Origin: Planctomycetaceae bacterium
GTDB taxonomy: Bacteria; Planctomycetota; Planctomycetia; Pirellulales; Thermoguttaceae
NCBI GenBank assembly: GCA_031254675.1
Contig: JAIRTV010000406.1
Location: 1 to 10,925, forward strand
Direction of reading: 5' to 3'
DNA: 10,925 nucleotides
A program made the translations under genes and the position numbers. Shown one piece after another: positions 1 through 7,268 of the stretch. The first letter of the stretch is position 1. Every line of letters begins with the position of its first letter. The notes below the pieces were generated by a model. It was given only the letters and a program-made list of their open reading frames with translations, ran no database searches and was not told where the DNA came from.

Positions 1-1
1 G

Positions 2-196
2 AGAAAATGTACAGGCGGTCTTAAAAATGTTTCTGATGGTTTGAGTAACACATTTTTTATGTCCGAAGTTGTTCCTTCCAAATCAGAACAAGTTGCGTTG
101 GGCGATGGTTCCTGTCGTTACATTTCACAAACGATTACACCTTTAATTTGGCATGGTTCTTCAACCGCGTCTGATGGTTATGGCGGAAATTTTTAA
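2..196 (+). CDS. DUF1559-type protein, C-terminal fragment
   Basis: The frame is open from the left edge of the window and ends at TAA 194-196, so only about the last 64 residues are visible. The segment contains VSDGLSNTFFMSEV followed by GDGSCRYISQTITPLIW. This is the pattern seen at the C-terminus of the DUF1559 family, where a 'DGxSNT...GE' stretch is followed by 'GDGSVRFIS'. In planctomycetes these are type II pseudopilin-like exported proteins with an N-terminal methylation/cleavage motif; that N-terminus lies outside this window. The function of the family is not established and they occur in many paralogues per genome. No link to the following gene is seen: a gap of 367 bases separates them. 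The family assignment rests only on these C-terminal motifs. Confidence 0.75.
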   Translation, partial: RKCTGGLKNVSDGLSNTFFMSEVVPSKSEQVALGDGSCRYISQTITPLIWHGSSTASDGYGGNF

Positions 197-563
197 GTTC
201 ATATCGTTCATGAACACTGAAATATTACGAATATTTTATATTTACTATTTTGTGTCACAGAATTTTAGCAACGTTTTTTTTGTTACAATTCGATGTGAAA
301 CTTTATGTCATTTTGTAAACGATTATGTTATTTTGTCCTGTTGACTGGAATTTCGATTGACGATTGTCATTAAAGAGATTATTGTAATAACATCATTGAA
401 AATTTACTGTATTGACTTATACAAAAAAATTACAAAATAAATAAAAGTGAATGAGAATTGAAACGATAACTTCTCAAAGTAATACGTACATAAATTATTG
501 AAAAATATCGCTCCTCGTCTTGTAAGCACAATGTTTTAATAATTTTTTTGGGAATAAAAAAAT
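197..563. other. AT-rich intergenic region, no gene seen
   Basis: No reading frame here looks coding; the 63-codon open frame starting at 153 overlaps the DUF1559 tail in another frame and has a random composition rich in Phe and Ile. No clear hairpin plus T-run terminator follows the DUF1559 gene; the short palindrome GTTCATGAAC near 206 has no T-run behind it. The region probably holds the promoter and leader of the large heme protein gene. Confidence 0.6.
357..385 (+). promoter_or_regulatory. candidate sigma-70-like promoter for the HzsA-related gene
   Basis: TTGACG at 357-362 is separated by 17 bases from TATTGT at 380-385, a reasonable -35/-10 pair. It would give a leader of about 170 bases before the ATG at 564. 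In DNA this AT-rich, such matches arise easily by chance; TTGACT boxes also occur at 341 and 412, with weaker partners. Confidence 0.22.
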
Positions 564-3308
564 ATGTTTACATTAAATTGTTACCGTTTTTTTACATTAT
601 TTGTTTGTTTTTGTCTAATTGTTTTTATAACGATTAGAGAATGTTCTTTTGTTTCGGCGGATGAGGTATTAGAGAAAATTCTTGCTATGTCGCCAATTGA
701 TTTGGAAACGGGACAAATTGACGGATTCAACAGGTATGACGGCGATTGGACGGTTGACGACAATGGCGTGATTACCGGTAACGGTTCAGGAAAATTAGTG
801 TACAACAGCGAGGTGTTCAACAATTTAACGTACGGCGAAATATCTGTTGACATGTTCCTGCCCGAAACAGATAAAAATTCGTACCGAAATGCCGGAATCA
901 TTTTGAAAATCAGCGAACCCGGTATCGGACACGATAATTTTATTGGTTACGAAATTGCTCCAAGCCCTGAAAATAGCCATGTCAACATCGGTTTACATCG
1001 TTTCAATTACAAACCGCTACAACAACCTGCTTTCAATATTCCGACGGGAAAATGGTTCACGCTTCATGTTCTTTTCCATGAAACATCTTTTGAAGTTCGT
1101 CTCAACGGAAAAATAGTTACGAAATATGAGGACAAAACATCAAGTGTTGTTCGTTTCGGCGGAATTGCGTTGCGATCTTGGCAACGTTCCGTCCAATACC
1201 GTAACATGAAAATTAAAAAAAAGGATTTGGATTGGGTTGCCGTTCCTTTTCGTTCAATATCTCAAATTAAAAAAGAAACCGCATGGGTTTCAACATTGGA
1301 AACAAAAAACCTTCCACCAATTATTTTTGTAACACGTCATCCGCTCACTCGTCCCAATTCGGTTGGCAATGATATTTGGATGGGCAAACCGACTGCGTCA
1401 GGTTGTTCCATCCGGTTGATGGAACCTGCCAAGCCGGAAAAAGAAATTCGTACAATATTTTCCGATCCCGACGGAAGTATTTATGATATGAATCTTTCGG
1501 CGGATGCGAAAACGATTTATTTTTCGTATCGACAACGTGGTGAAACATTCTGGCATCTTTGGAGTATCGGTGTTGATGGTCATGGATTACGTAAATTGAC
1601 CGAAGGTCCTTATTACGATGTTAGTCCTTGTGAAACACCTGACGGTAATTTGATTTTCGTTTCAACACGACGTTTTGGTTACACCGTTTGTCAACCGGGT
1701 CCATCGTCGAATTTACATCGATTACAAAATTTTGCGCCGGGTCAAACACCGATTATTTCCTGTATTAGTATGAACACGCTGTCCGATTTCAGTCCGCAAA
1801 TGATGCCAAACGGACGTGTTTTGTTTACACGTTGGGAATATATTGATCGTGATTTAACGTTTCGCCAAAGTTTGTGGACGGAAAATCCTGATGGAACCGG
1901 TTATCAATTATTTTTCGGTAACACAATTCGCGATGTCGGAACATTTTGGCAAGCTCGCCCTAGTCCCGGGCGACATGATCTTCTTCTCGCAACTTTTGCT
2001 CCGCATCACAATTATCCACATGGAATGATCGGTTTGATCAACCGCAATGCCGGAATCGAAGGCGAAAAAGGAAAAGGATTTATTTACGTCACAAAAGATT
2101 CACAAAGTGTCGGCGATCAGAATTTTCCTTGGGGTTATCGTGATCCGTTTCCGCTTTCTGAAGAACAATTTCTGTGCAGTTATGGCGACGGTTCCGGTTT
2201 TTATCGTGACGGGAAAAAACGTTTTGCTTTATATTTATTGAATCGCAATGGCGAAAAACGGTTACTTTTCGAGGACAAAGAGCAAAGTTGTTTTTTTCCC
2301 ATACCGTTGACGGCTACCTTGCCGATACCGTTGGTTGTTGATCGTGTCAAGCCAACAACACCGCAAGACCTTAACAACCCCGAGAATAAATCGCTTACCG
2401 GAACAGTAATTTTGATGAATGTCAACGAAGGGCTGCAAGGACTTGTCGAACCGGGAAAAATTGTTGCGTTAAGAATTACGGAACAAATTCGGAAAACGGA
2501 AGACCTTGTTCATCGTGCTTATGATCAATCGCCGGTAATGAGTTACGGAACTTATTACGCTAAACGTGATTGGGGAACTGTTCCTATTGAGCCGGACGGT
2601 TCGGCACATTTTATTGTTCCGGCGTTACGAGAAATTTATCTGCAAGGACTTGATTCGGAAGGACGTGAAGTTTTTCGCATGATGTCCGCTCTTCAGGTCA
2701 TGCCGGGTGAACAGTTGAGTTGCACAGGTTGTCACGAAAATCGCAATGCGGCTCCGGTTCCGTTCAAGCAAATTCCTATTGCTGCACGAAAAGACCCTGT
2801 TGTTCCGAAAAATCCTGATTGGTTTTTGAAACGACAACGTCTCAATGAATTTCCTGATGAGCGTGTATTTGATTATCCGACAATTGTTCAACCGGTTCTC
2901 GATCAATATTGTATTTCTTGTCATCATGGCGAAAAAGCTGAAGGCGGTTACGATTTAACCGGCGGTAGAACGCGGTTTTTCAGTATTTCTTATGATCATC
3001 TTCTCGGAACAAGTCGTTCTTATCGGCAACATGATATGCAAACAGGAAAAATGTTACCGAAAGAAGCCGCCAAAGGAAAACCGCTGGTTCATTTTTTCTG
3101 GCTTCTTTTTACGCCAAGTTCGGTGAGTGAGCCATACATTACCGGTTCGTACGCTAGCAGGTTGACGGAAATTATTGAATCAGATCACGGTGGAATCAAA
3201 ATGCCTTTAGAAGATCGGCAAAAAATTTATTATTGGATGGATGCCAATGTTCCGTATTATGGAACATACGCTCATGCTCGTCCCAATGCCGCTGGTCGGC
3301 GTGATTGA
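564..3308 (+). CDS. HzsA-related secreted propeller/cytochrome c protein, portion before an in-frame TGA
   Basis: This 914-codon segment starts with a signal peptide (hydrophobic core about residues 9-24, likely cleavage near S31-A32), so the product is exported. Residues about 50-215 form a LamG/DUF1080-like sandwich domain (GDWTVDDNGVITG, later AGIILKI and RLNGKIV). From about 250 to 620 runs a TolB/PD40-like propeller with repeated 'DG...IYFS' and 'PDGNLIFVSTRR' elements. Next comes VMPGEQLSCTGCHE, with heme motif C720-T-G-C-H724, and then CISCH at 783-787 within a cytochrome c-like region. This order matches the planctomycete HzsA-related family, named for its likeness to hydrazine synthase alpha subunit. 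The family usually continues into a further CXXCH domain, and here that domain is encoded after the TGA at 3306-3308 in the same frame. Cleavage, heme loading and role are inferred; an electron-transfer or oxidative function in the periplasm is likely, the substrate unknown. A weak GGGAA lies about 10 bases before the ATG. Confidence 0.85.
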   Translation: MFTLNCYRFFTLFVCFCLIVFITIRECSFVSADEVLEKILAMSPIDLETGQIDGFNRYDGDWTVDDNGVITGNGSGKLVYNSEVFNNLTYGEISVDMFLPETDKNSYRNAGIILKISEPGIGHDNFIGYEIAPSPENSHVNIGLHRFNYKPLQQPAFNIPTGKWFTLHVLFHETSFEVRLNGKIVTKYEDKTSSVVRFGGIALRSWQRSVQYRNMKIKKKDLDWVAVPFRSISQIKKETAWVSTLETKNLPPIIFVTRHPLTRPNSVGNDIWMGKPTASGCSIRLMEPAKPEKEIRTIFSDPDGSIYDMNLSADAKTIYFSYRQRGETFWHLWSIGVDGHGLRKLTEGPYYDVSPCETPDGNLIFVSTRRFGYTVCQPGPSSNLHRLQNFAPGQTPIISCISMNTLSDFSPQMMPNGRVLFTRWEYIDRDLTFRQSLWTENPDGTGYQLFFGNTIRDVGTFWQARPSPGRHDLLLATFAPHHNYPHGMIGLINRNAGIEGEKGKGFIYVTKDSQSVGDQNFPWGYRDPFPLSEEQFLCSYGDGSGFYRDGKKRFALYLLNRNGEKRLLFEDKEQSCFFPIPLTATLPIPLVVDRVKPTTPQDLNNPENKSLTGTVILMNVNEGLQGLVEPGKIVALRITEQIRKTEDLVHRAYDQSPVMSYGTYYAKRDWGTVPIEPDGSAHFIVPALREIYLQGLDSEGREVFRMMSALQVMPGEQLSCTGCHENRNAAPVPFKQIPIAARKDPVVPKNPDWFLKRQRLNEFPDERVFDYPTIVQPVLDQYCISCHHGEKAEGGYDLTGGRTRFFSISYDHLLGTSRSYRQHDMQTGKMLPKEAAKGKPLVHFFWLLFTPSSVSEPYITGSYASRLTEIIESDHGGIKMPLEDRQKIYYWMDANVPYYGTYAHARPNAAGRRD
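3306..3308 (+). other. in-frame TGA interrupting the HzsA-related frame
   Basis: The codons read GRRD-TGA-FADP. The upstream frame (starting at 564) and the 130 open codons after it are in register, so a single base change, not a shift, separates the two halves. The next base is T, a context usually regarded as efficient for termination at UGA. A one-base ancestor TGG (Trp) or CGA (Arg) is possible. No convincing SECIS-like hairpin is seen in the next 50 bases; the best pairing is CGAAA with TTTCG, with a 14-base loop. Nonsense mutation, readthrough and sequencing error remain open. Confidence 0.85.
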
Positions 3309-3701
3309 TTCGCGGATCCGATTTCGAAACAATATTCGACATGGTTTTCGGAACGTTTTCTTGAAGTCTATAATCGTTGCTGTACAGAATGTCATGGTTC
3401 GTTTGAACAATCACAACATCACGACTGGATCGGACGATATGCCTGGATCAACTTGGATTATCCGAAACAAAGTGCCGCTTTGACCGCACACCTTGCCCAA
3501 ACATCGGGAGGACGCGGAATTGCCGCCGTGAAGGGAATAAAACGAACAGTTACAGAATTGAAAGATCAGCTTCTTTTTATCGATACAAATAACACCGATT
3601 ACATAAAAATGCGCAACGCTATTGAAGAAGGAAAACGAATTATGCTTGAACATCCCGAAGCGGATATGTCCGGTTTTACAAAAGCACGACCAGAACCATA
3701 A
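3309..3701 (+). pseudogene. C-terminal cytochrome c segment of the HzsA-related protein, beyond the TGA
   Basis: After the TGA the same frame stays open for 130 codons to TAA 3699-3701. It encodes NRCCTECHG, whose third CXXCH heme motif sits at 940-944 if the TGA is counted as residue 915. RYAWINLDYPKQSAAL, LAQTSGGRG and DTNNTDYIKMRNAIEEGKR follow. This series matches the usual C-terminus of HzsA-related planctomycete proteins: a 'CxxCHG' heme, then 'W(I)NL..P..S..L.APLA..AGG.G' and 'F..T.DPDY..ll.AI..GK'. No other start with a ribosome binding site would make this piece a protein by itself; the first in-frame ATG is at 3453, after the heme motif. It is therefore best read as the severed or readthrough end of the upstream gene. 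The lack of further damage suggests the stop is recent, tolerated or bypassed. Confidence 0.75.
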
Positions 3702-3780
3702 AAATAAACGGTCAATTATGATTACCGGAAATAGGACTTATTTTTATTACATTATTTTTTTACAACAAAAATTATTAACC

Positions 3781-4467
3781 ATGAATATAAACACGAAAAC
3801 GATTGCTTCCTTGCTTGACGTGAGTGCGGTGCGGGCAAATTCGACCCAAAAGGAAATTCAAGAATTTGCCGAACTTGCCATCAAATATGAGTGTAAGGCA
3901 GTTTTTGTTCTTCCTTCATTTCTTTCGTTTCTTCGTAATTATCGCAACGAATACAACGGTCAATTTCTAATTGGTGTACCTATTGGTTTTCCCGCTGGTG
4001 GAACAACAACCGAAATGAAAATTCTCGAAGCAAAAAATTATCTTCGATTTGATGTTGACGAATTTGATTTGATGATCAATCTTGGTTTTCTGCTCAGCGG
4101 CATGTATCAAGAAGTTTTGGACGACATCAAAGCGGTCAAAGAAGTTATCGGGACAAAAACTCTCAAAGTCATTATCGAATGTCATTATCTCGACAACGAT
4201 TTAATGAAACGCGCCGCCGATGCAGTCATTAACGGCGGTGCGGAATGGATCAAAACCGGAACGGGTTGGGCACCTACCGGCGCAACGATTGAAAATGTTA
4301 CGTATCTGAAACAAATTGTCGGTAACGCCGTCAAAATTAAGGCTTCCGGTGGAATACGAAGTTTGGAAACGATTCAAAAAATGGTCGAAGCCGGAGTAGA
4401 ACGTTTCGGTGTTGGTGGAAATGCCCGAAAAATCCTCACCGAAGCAGAACAACTGTACAATAACTAA
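3781..4467 (+). CDS. deoC: DeoC-family aldolase (deoxyribose-phosphate aldolase-like)
   Basis: A class I aldolase of 228 residues, the normal length of DeoC, which cleaves 2-deoxyribose 5-phosphate to glyceraldehyde 3-phosphate and acetaldehyde in the cytoplasm. The TIM-barrel motifs are in order: GVPIGFPAGGTTTEMK (65-80), EFDLMINLG with the catalytic-type Asp at 96, KVIIECHYL (129-137), WIKTGTG with the Schiff-base Lys at 158, and KIKASGGIR with the second Lys at 187. The ATG at 3781 is chosen because it gives a family-length protein; the frame stays open back to 3622, but that extension overlaps the heme-protein gene and is unrelated to DeoC. Some motifs differ from the canonical enzyme: 'DHT' near the N-terminus is DVS, and 'IIET' is IIEC. 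The substrate may therefore be a different sugar phosphate (inference). It lies 79 bases after the heme-protein frame and 26 bases before the next gene, so it probably belongs to an operon with them. No Shine-Dalgarno is seen. Confidence 0.88.
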   Translation: MNINTKTIASLLDVSAVRANSTQKEIQEFAELAIKYECKAVFVLPSFLSFLRNYRNEYNGQFLIGVPIGFPAGGTTTEMKILEAKNYLRFDVDEFDLMINLGFLLSGMYQEVLDDIKAVKEVIGTKTLKVIIECHYLDNDLMKRAADAVINGGAEWIKTGTGWAPTGATIENVTYLKQIVGNAVKIKASGGIRSLETIQKMVEAGVERFGVGGNARKILTEAEQLYNN

Positions 4468-4493
4468 ATCACTTTTACAAACAAAAATTAATT

Positions 4494-5597
4494 ATGAGAT
4501 TTTTCATTTCATTATTGTTGATTTTCGTGTTTTCTGTTTCGTTCTGTTTCTGTAACTTTTGTTTTGCGGAAGCGCCGGAATTACAAGTACCGAAATTACA
4601 AACGCCGAAATTACTGGCGGTGTTGCCGGATTATTGTCCAACGCCGGACGGAATGGCGATTGATTCGGAAGGGCGGCTTTGTGTGGCTTGTCCGAATTAT
4701 GCCGACCAAACCAAACCTGCCTGTATTATTCGAATCGATAAATCCGGTAACATCGAAAAATGGTTTAATGTTCCTATTTTGGAAGAAACCGGTGTGGCAT
4801 GTCCTATGGGAATTGCGCTTGGGCAAGACGGCGAACTCTATATTTGCGATAATCAAGGTTGGACTGGCAATCCCAATGCCCAATGGAAAGGACGTTTACT
4901 CGAATGTCGTGTTCAAGGAAAAGGCAGTAACGAAAAAATCACGACACGCATTATCGCTGACGGTCTCGAACATCCAAACGGCGTTCGATTTCATAACGGA
5001 AAAATTTATATTACAAATAGTTTGATGACAAAAATAGAACATCCGTCCGGCTTACTCGTGAGCGGCGTTTATCGTTTTGATACGAAAATAAAAGAAACTG
5101 TCCATGTAACAAATACAAAGTCTGATGCGAATTTATTGTTGACAGTTTTAACGTACAATAAAGATTGTCAATACGGTCTTGATGGAATAGCGTTTGACAA
5201 AGCGGGCAATTTATATCTTGGTAATTTCGGCGATGGAACGATTATTCGTACCAAAATTGACGAAGACGGTCAAGCAACGGACACAAAAATTTGGGCAAAA
5301 GAGGCGACAAATCTGAGGACAACGGACGGGATTTGTTTTGATGATAACGGAAATTTGTATATTGCGGATTTTTCAGAAAATGCGATTGCAGTTGTAACGC
5401 CGGATGCGAATGTTTATCGTATTGCAAAATCGTCCGATAGTGACGGAGCGAACGGTGAACTCGATCAACCCGGCGAACCCATCGTATGGAACGGAAAACT
5501 TGTTGTAACGTGTTTTGATATTGTAACCGGAATTGATAAAGTCAATACAAAACATGATAAACCTTTCACTATTACCACACTCGATCTTGTGAAATAA
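4494..5597 (+). CDS. exported SMP-30/NHL-type six-bladed beta-propeller protein
   Basis: A 367-residue protein with a clear signal peptide: R2, a hydrophobic run at 3-22, and probable signal peptidase I cleavage after A25 in CFA|EAP. The mature part contains six repeated blade motifs: PDGMAIDSEGRLCVA (51-65), PMGIALGQDGELYICDN (104-120), PNGVRFHNGKIYITNS (161-176), LDGIAFDKAGNLYLGNF (229-245), TDGICFDDNGNLYIADF (277-293) and GEPIVWNGKLVVTCFD (327-342). This is the SMP-30/gluconolactonase/LRE-like superfamily. The Asn at 162 and the Asp residues of the repeats could serve as metal ligands, but the N-terminal Glu of true gluconolactonases is not obvious, so lactonase activity is unproven. It could instead bind a sugar or protein partner in the periplasm. 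The gene sits between the aldolase and kinase genes with gaps of 26 and 27 bases, which indicates co-transcription. A short repeat, VPKLQTPKL, follows the cleavage site. Confidence 0.8.
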   Translation: MRFFISLLLIFVFSVSFCFCNFCFAEAPELQVPKLQTPKLLAVLPDYCPTPDGMAIDSEGRLCVACPNYADQTKPACIIRIDKSGNIEKWFNVPILEETGVACPMGIALGQDGELYICDNQGWTGNPNAQWKGRLLECRVQGKGSNEKITTRIIADGLEHPNGVRFHNGKIYITNSLMTKIEHPSGLLVSGVYRFDTKIKETVHVTNTKSDANLLLTVLTYNKDCQYGLDGIAFDKAGNLYLGNFGDGTIIRTKIDEDGQATDTKIWAKEATNLRTTDGICFDDNGNLYIADFSENAIAVVTPDANVYRIAKSSDSDGANGELDQPGEPIVWNGKLVVTCFDIVTGIDKVNTKHDKPFTITTLDLVK

Positions 5598-5624
5598 AAT
5601 CAACATAGATAATTATACGAAAAT

Positions 5625-7145
5625 ATGTCCTATATTCTTGCACACGATCTCGGAACTTCCGGTAATAAAGCAACATTATTTTCTGATCAAGGTGAATTGG
5701 TTGCTTACTGTACAGTTTCTTATCCGACACGATATTTCAACCGCGTTTGGGCGGAACAAAACCCCAACGATTGGTGGAACGCCGTTTGCGAATCAACTCA
5801 GCAACTTATTACTCAATCAAAAATCGACTCGTCTCAAATTATTGTTGTTGCGATTAGTGGTCAAATGATGGGTTCCACTTGTATTGACCGGCAAGGAAAT
5901 CCGTTACGACCGTCGATTATTTATTGTGATCAACGAAGCGAAAAAGAAACGTCCGATATTTTGTCCAAAATCTCCATGGAAGAAGCGTACAAAATTATCG
6001 GACATCGTGTTGCGGCAGTTTATTCATTGCCGAAATTACTTTGGATCAAAAATAATGAACCGGAAATTTTCAAAAAAACCTTCAAAACAGTTTGTGCCAA
6101 AGATTATATCAATTTCCGTTTAACAAATATTATTGCGACAGATTATTCCGACGCTTCCGGCACAAATGCATTCGATTTAAGTACGAAAACATGGTCGAGG
6201 ACAATACTTCGTGCCGCTGATATTGACGAATCGTTTTTTCCCGATATTTTTCCGTCAACACATATTCTCGGTGAAATAACGCACGAAGCGGCGAAAGCAA
6301 CGGGATTGAAAGTTGGTACGTTGGTGAGTTGTGGCGGTGGCGACGGGGCGTGCGCAACAGTCGGAGTGGGCTCGGTGCGTCCCGGAATAACGTATCACTA
6401 TATCGGTTCAAGCGGTTGGGTCGGTTTAACAACGGAAAAACCGATTTTCGATTCAAAAATGCGAACAATGACTTGGGCGCATTGCCTACCGGAATATTAT
6501 CATCCATCCGGTTCCATGCAAACTGCCGGTACAGCGTACAACTGGCTCAAAGAACAAATTTGTACAGCCGAATCTGTTACGGCAAAAAACAGAAACGAAA
6601 ATGTCTATCAATTGATGAACGAAATTTTGTTACAAAGTCCGCCTGGTGCGAATGGTTTACTTTTTTTACCGTATCTTTTGGGGGAACGTTCGCCGCGTTG
6701 GAATCCGAATGCACGTGGTGCGTTTATTGGTTTAACCTTGGCTTCACGGCGTTGTGATCTGATTCGAAGCGTGATGGAAGGAATTACGTACAATTTTTCC
6801 ATGATCGCCGATATTTTTCGAGAACATGTTTCGATTGACACAATGACGGTGATTGGCGGCGGGGCAAAAGGACGAGTTTGGTTGCAGATGATGGCGGATA
6901 TTTTCGACGCCAAAATTCAACGCCCCAACTTTCTCGAAGAAGCCACTTCAATGGGCGCAGCCATCGTCGGTGGTGTCGGAGCTGGAATTTTCAAAGATTT
7001 CAATGTTATTGAACAATTTTTGCATACCGAAGAAATATTTGAACCCAATCCCGAAAATCAAAAAGTGTATCAAAAAATTCGTCCGCTGTTCGATAAAGCG
7101 TATTATTCATTGGTCGAATTATTTGATGACTTGCATGATATTTAA
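5625..7145 (+). CDS. FGGY-family carbohydrate kinase (xylulokinase-like)
   Basis: A 506-residue cytoplasmic sugar kinase of normal FGGY length. The N-terminal lobe opens with AHDLGTSGNKATLFS, the phosphate-binding DxGT loop. SGQMMGS (79-85) is the sugar-contact region and YCDQRS (100-105) follows. The catalytic Asp is D240 in GGGDGACATVGVG. The C-terminal lobe carries GLLFLPYLLGERSPRW (344-359), RGAFIGL (364-370) and the adenosine-binding VIGGGAKGRVW (409-419). The overall match is to xylulokinases, but the His of their conserved 'QMHG' motif is Met82 here, so the substrate may be a ketose other than D-xylulose (inference). The start at 5625 gives a canonical N-terminus. It lies 27 bases after the propeller gene and 123 bases before the dehydrogenase gene. 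With the aldolase and dehydrogenase it suggests a sugar or polyol catabolic route. No symbol is assigned because the substrate is uncertain. Confidence 0.88.
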   Translation: MSYILAHDLGTSGNKATLFSDQGELVAYCTVSYPTRYFNRVWAEQNPNDWWNAVCESTQQLITQSKIDSSQIIVVAISGQMMGSTCIDRQGNPLRPSIIYCDQRSEKETSDILSKISMEEAYKIIGHRVAAVYSLPKLLWIKNNEPEIFKKTFKTVCAKDYINFRLTNIIATDYSDASGTNAFDLSTKTWSRTILRAADIDESFFPDIFPSTHILGEITHEAAKATGLKVGTLVSCGGGDGACATVGVGSVRPGITYHYIGSSGWVGLTTEKPIFDSKMRTMTWAHCLPEYYHPSGSMQTAGTAYNWLKEQICTAESVTAKNRNENVYQLMNEILLQSPPGANGLLFLPYLLGERSPRWNPNARGAFIGLTLASRRCDLIRSVMEGITYNFSMIADIFREHVSIDTMTVIGGGAKGRVWLQMMADIFDAKIQRPNFLEEATSMGAAIVGGVGAGIFKDFNVIEQFLHTEEIFEPNPENQKVYQKIRPLFDKAYYSLVELFDDLHDI

Positions 7146-7232
7146 TGTTTCAACGAATAGATTGAAATTATTTTGCGAACGCTTATTTTGTTGAAACAAA
7201 TATGATCAAATACAATAATTATAACGTTTCAA
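7146..7232 (+). promoter_or_regulatory. inverted repeats and weak promoter candidate before the dehydrogenase gene
   Basis: Directly after the kinase stop, TGTTTCAAC (7146-7154) is a perfect inverted complement of GTTGAAACA (7190-7198). Additional arms of the same core occur at 7162-7167 (TTGAAA) and 7227-7232 (TTTCAA), so alternative pairings are possible. The right arm overlaps TTGTTG (7188-7193), which lies 17 bases before TACAAT (7211-7216), a possible -35/-10 pair for the dehydrogenase gene. There is no T-run after the hairpin, so it is not an intrinsic terminator. It could be an operator or an mRNA processing or stability element; chance is not excluded. Confidence 0.3.
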
Positions 7233-7268
7233 ATTTATCCGTTTAACAACTTAACAAATTTATTAAAA

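Noticed and set aside
153..344. 63-codon ORF after the DUF1559 tail
   Set aside because: It overlaps the true DUF1559 frame, and its Phe/Ile/Val-rich composition fits non-coding AT-rich DNA.
3306..3308. Genome-wide reassignment of TGA to Trp or another amino acid
   Set aside because: The other genes use TGG for Trp throughout and contain no in-frame TGA. One isolated TGA does not support a changed code.
3306..3360. Selenocysteine codon with a bacterial SECIS element
   Set aside because: The downstream sequence gives only a weak hairpin (CGAAA with TTTCG, 14-base loop). The site is not a Cys/redox position of the family as far as can be judged.
564..3701. Hydrazine synthase of an anammox organism
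   Set aside because: The likeness is at family level only. HzsA-related proteins are widespread in planctomycetes that do not perform anammox. No HzsB/HzsC-like gene or other nitrogen-metabolism gene is present, and the neighbours are sugar genes.
3622..3780. Longer N-terminus of the aldolase starting at 3622
   Set aside because: The extra 53 residues overlap the C-terminal coding part of the heme protein in another frame and bear no resemblance to DeoC, whose normal length starts at 3781.
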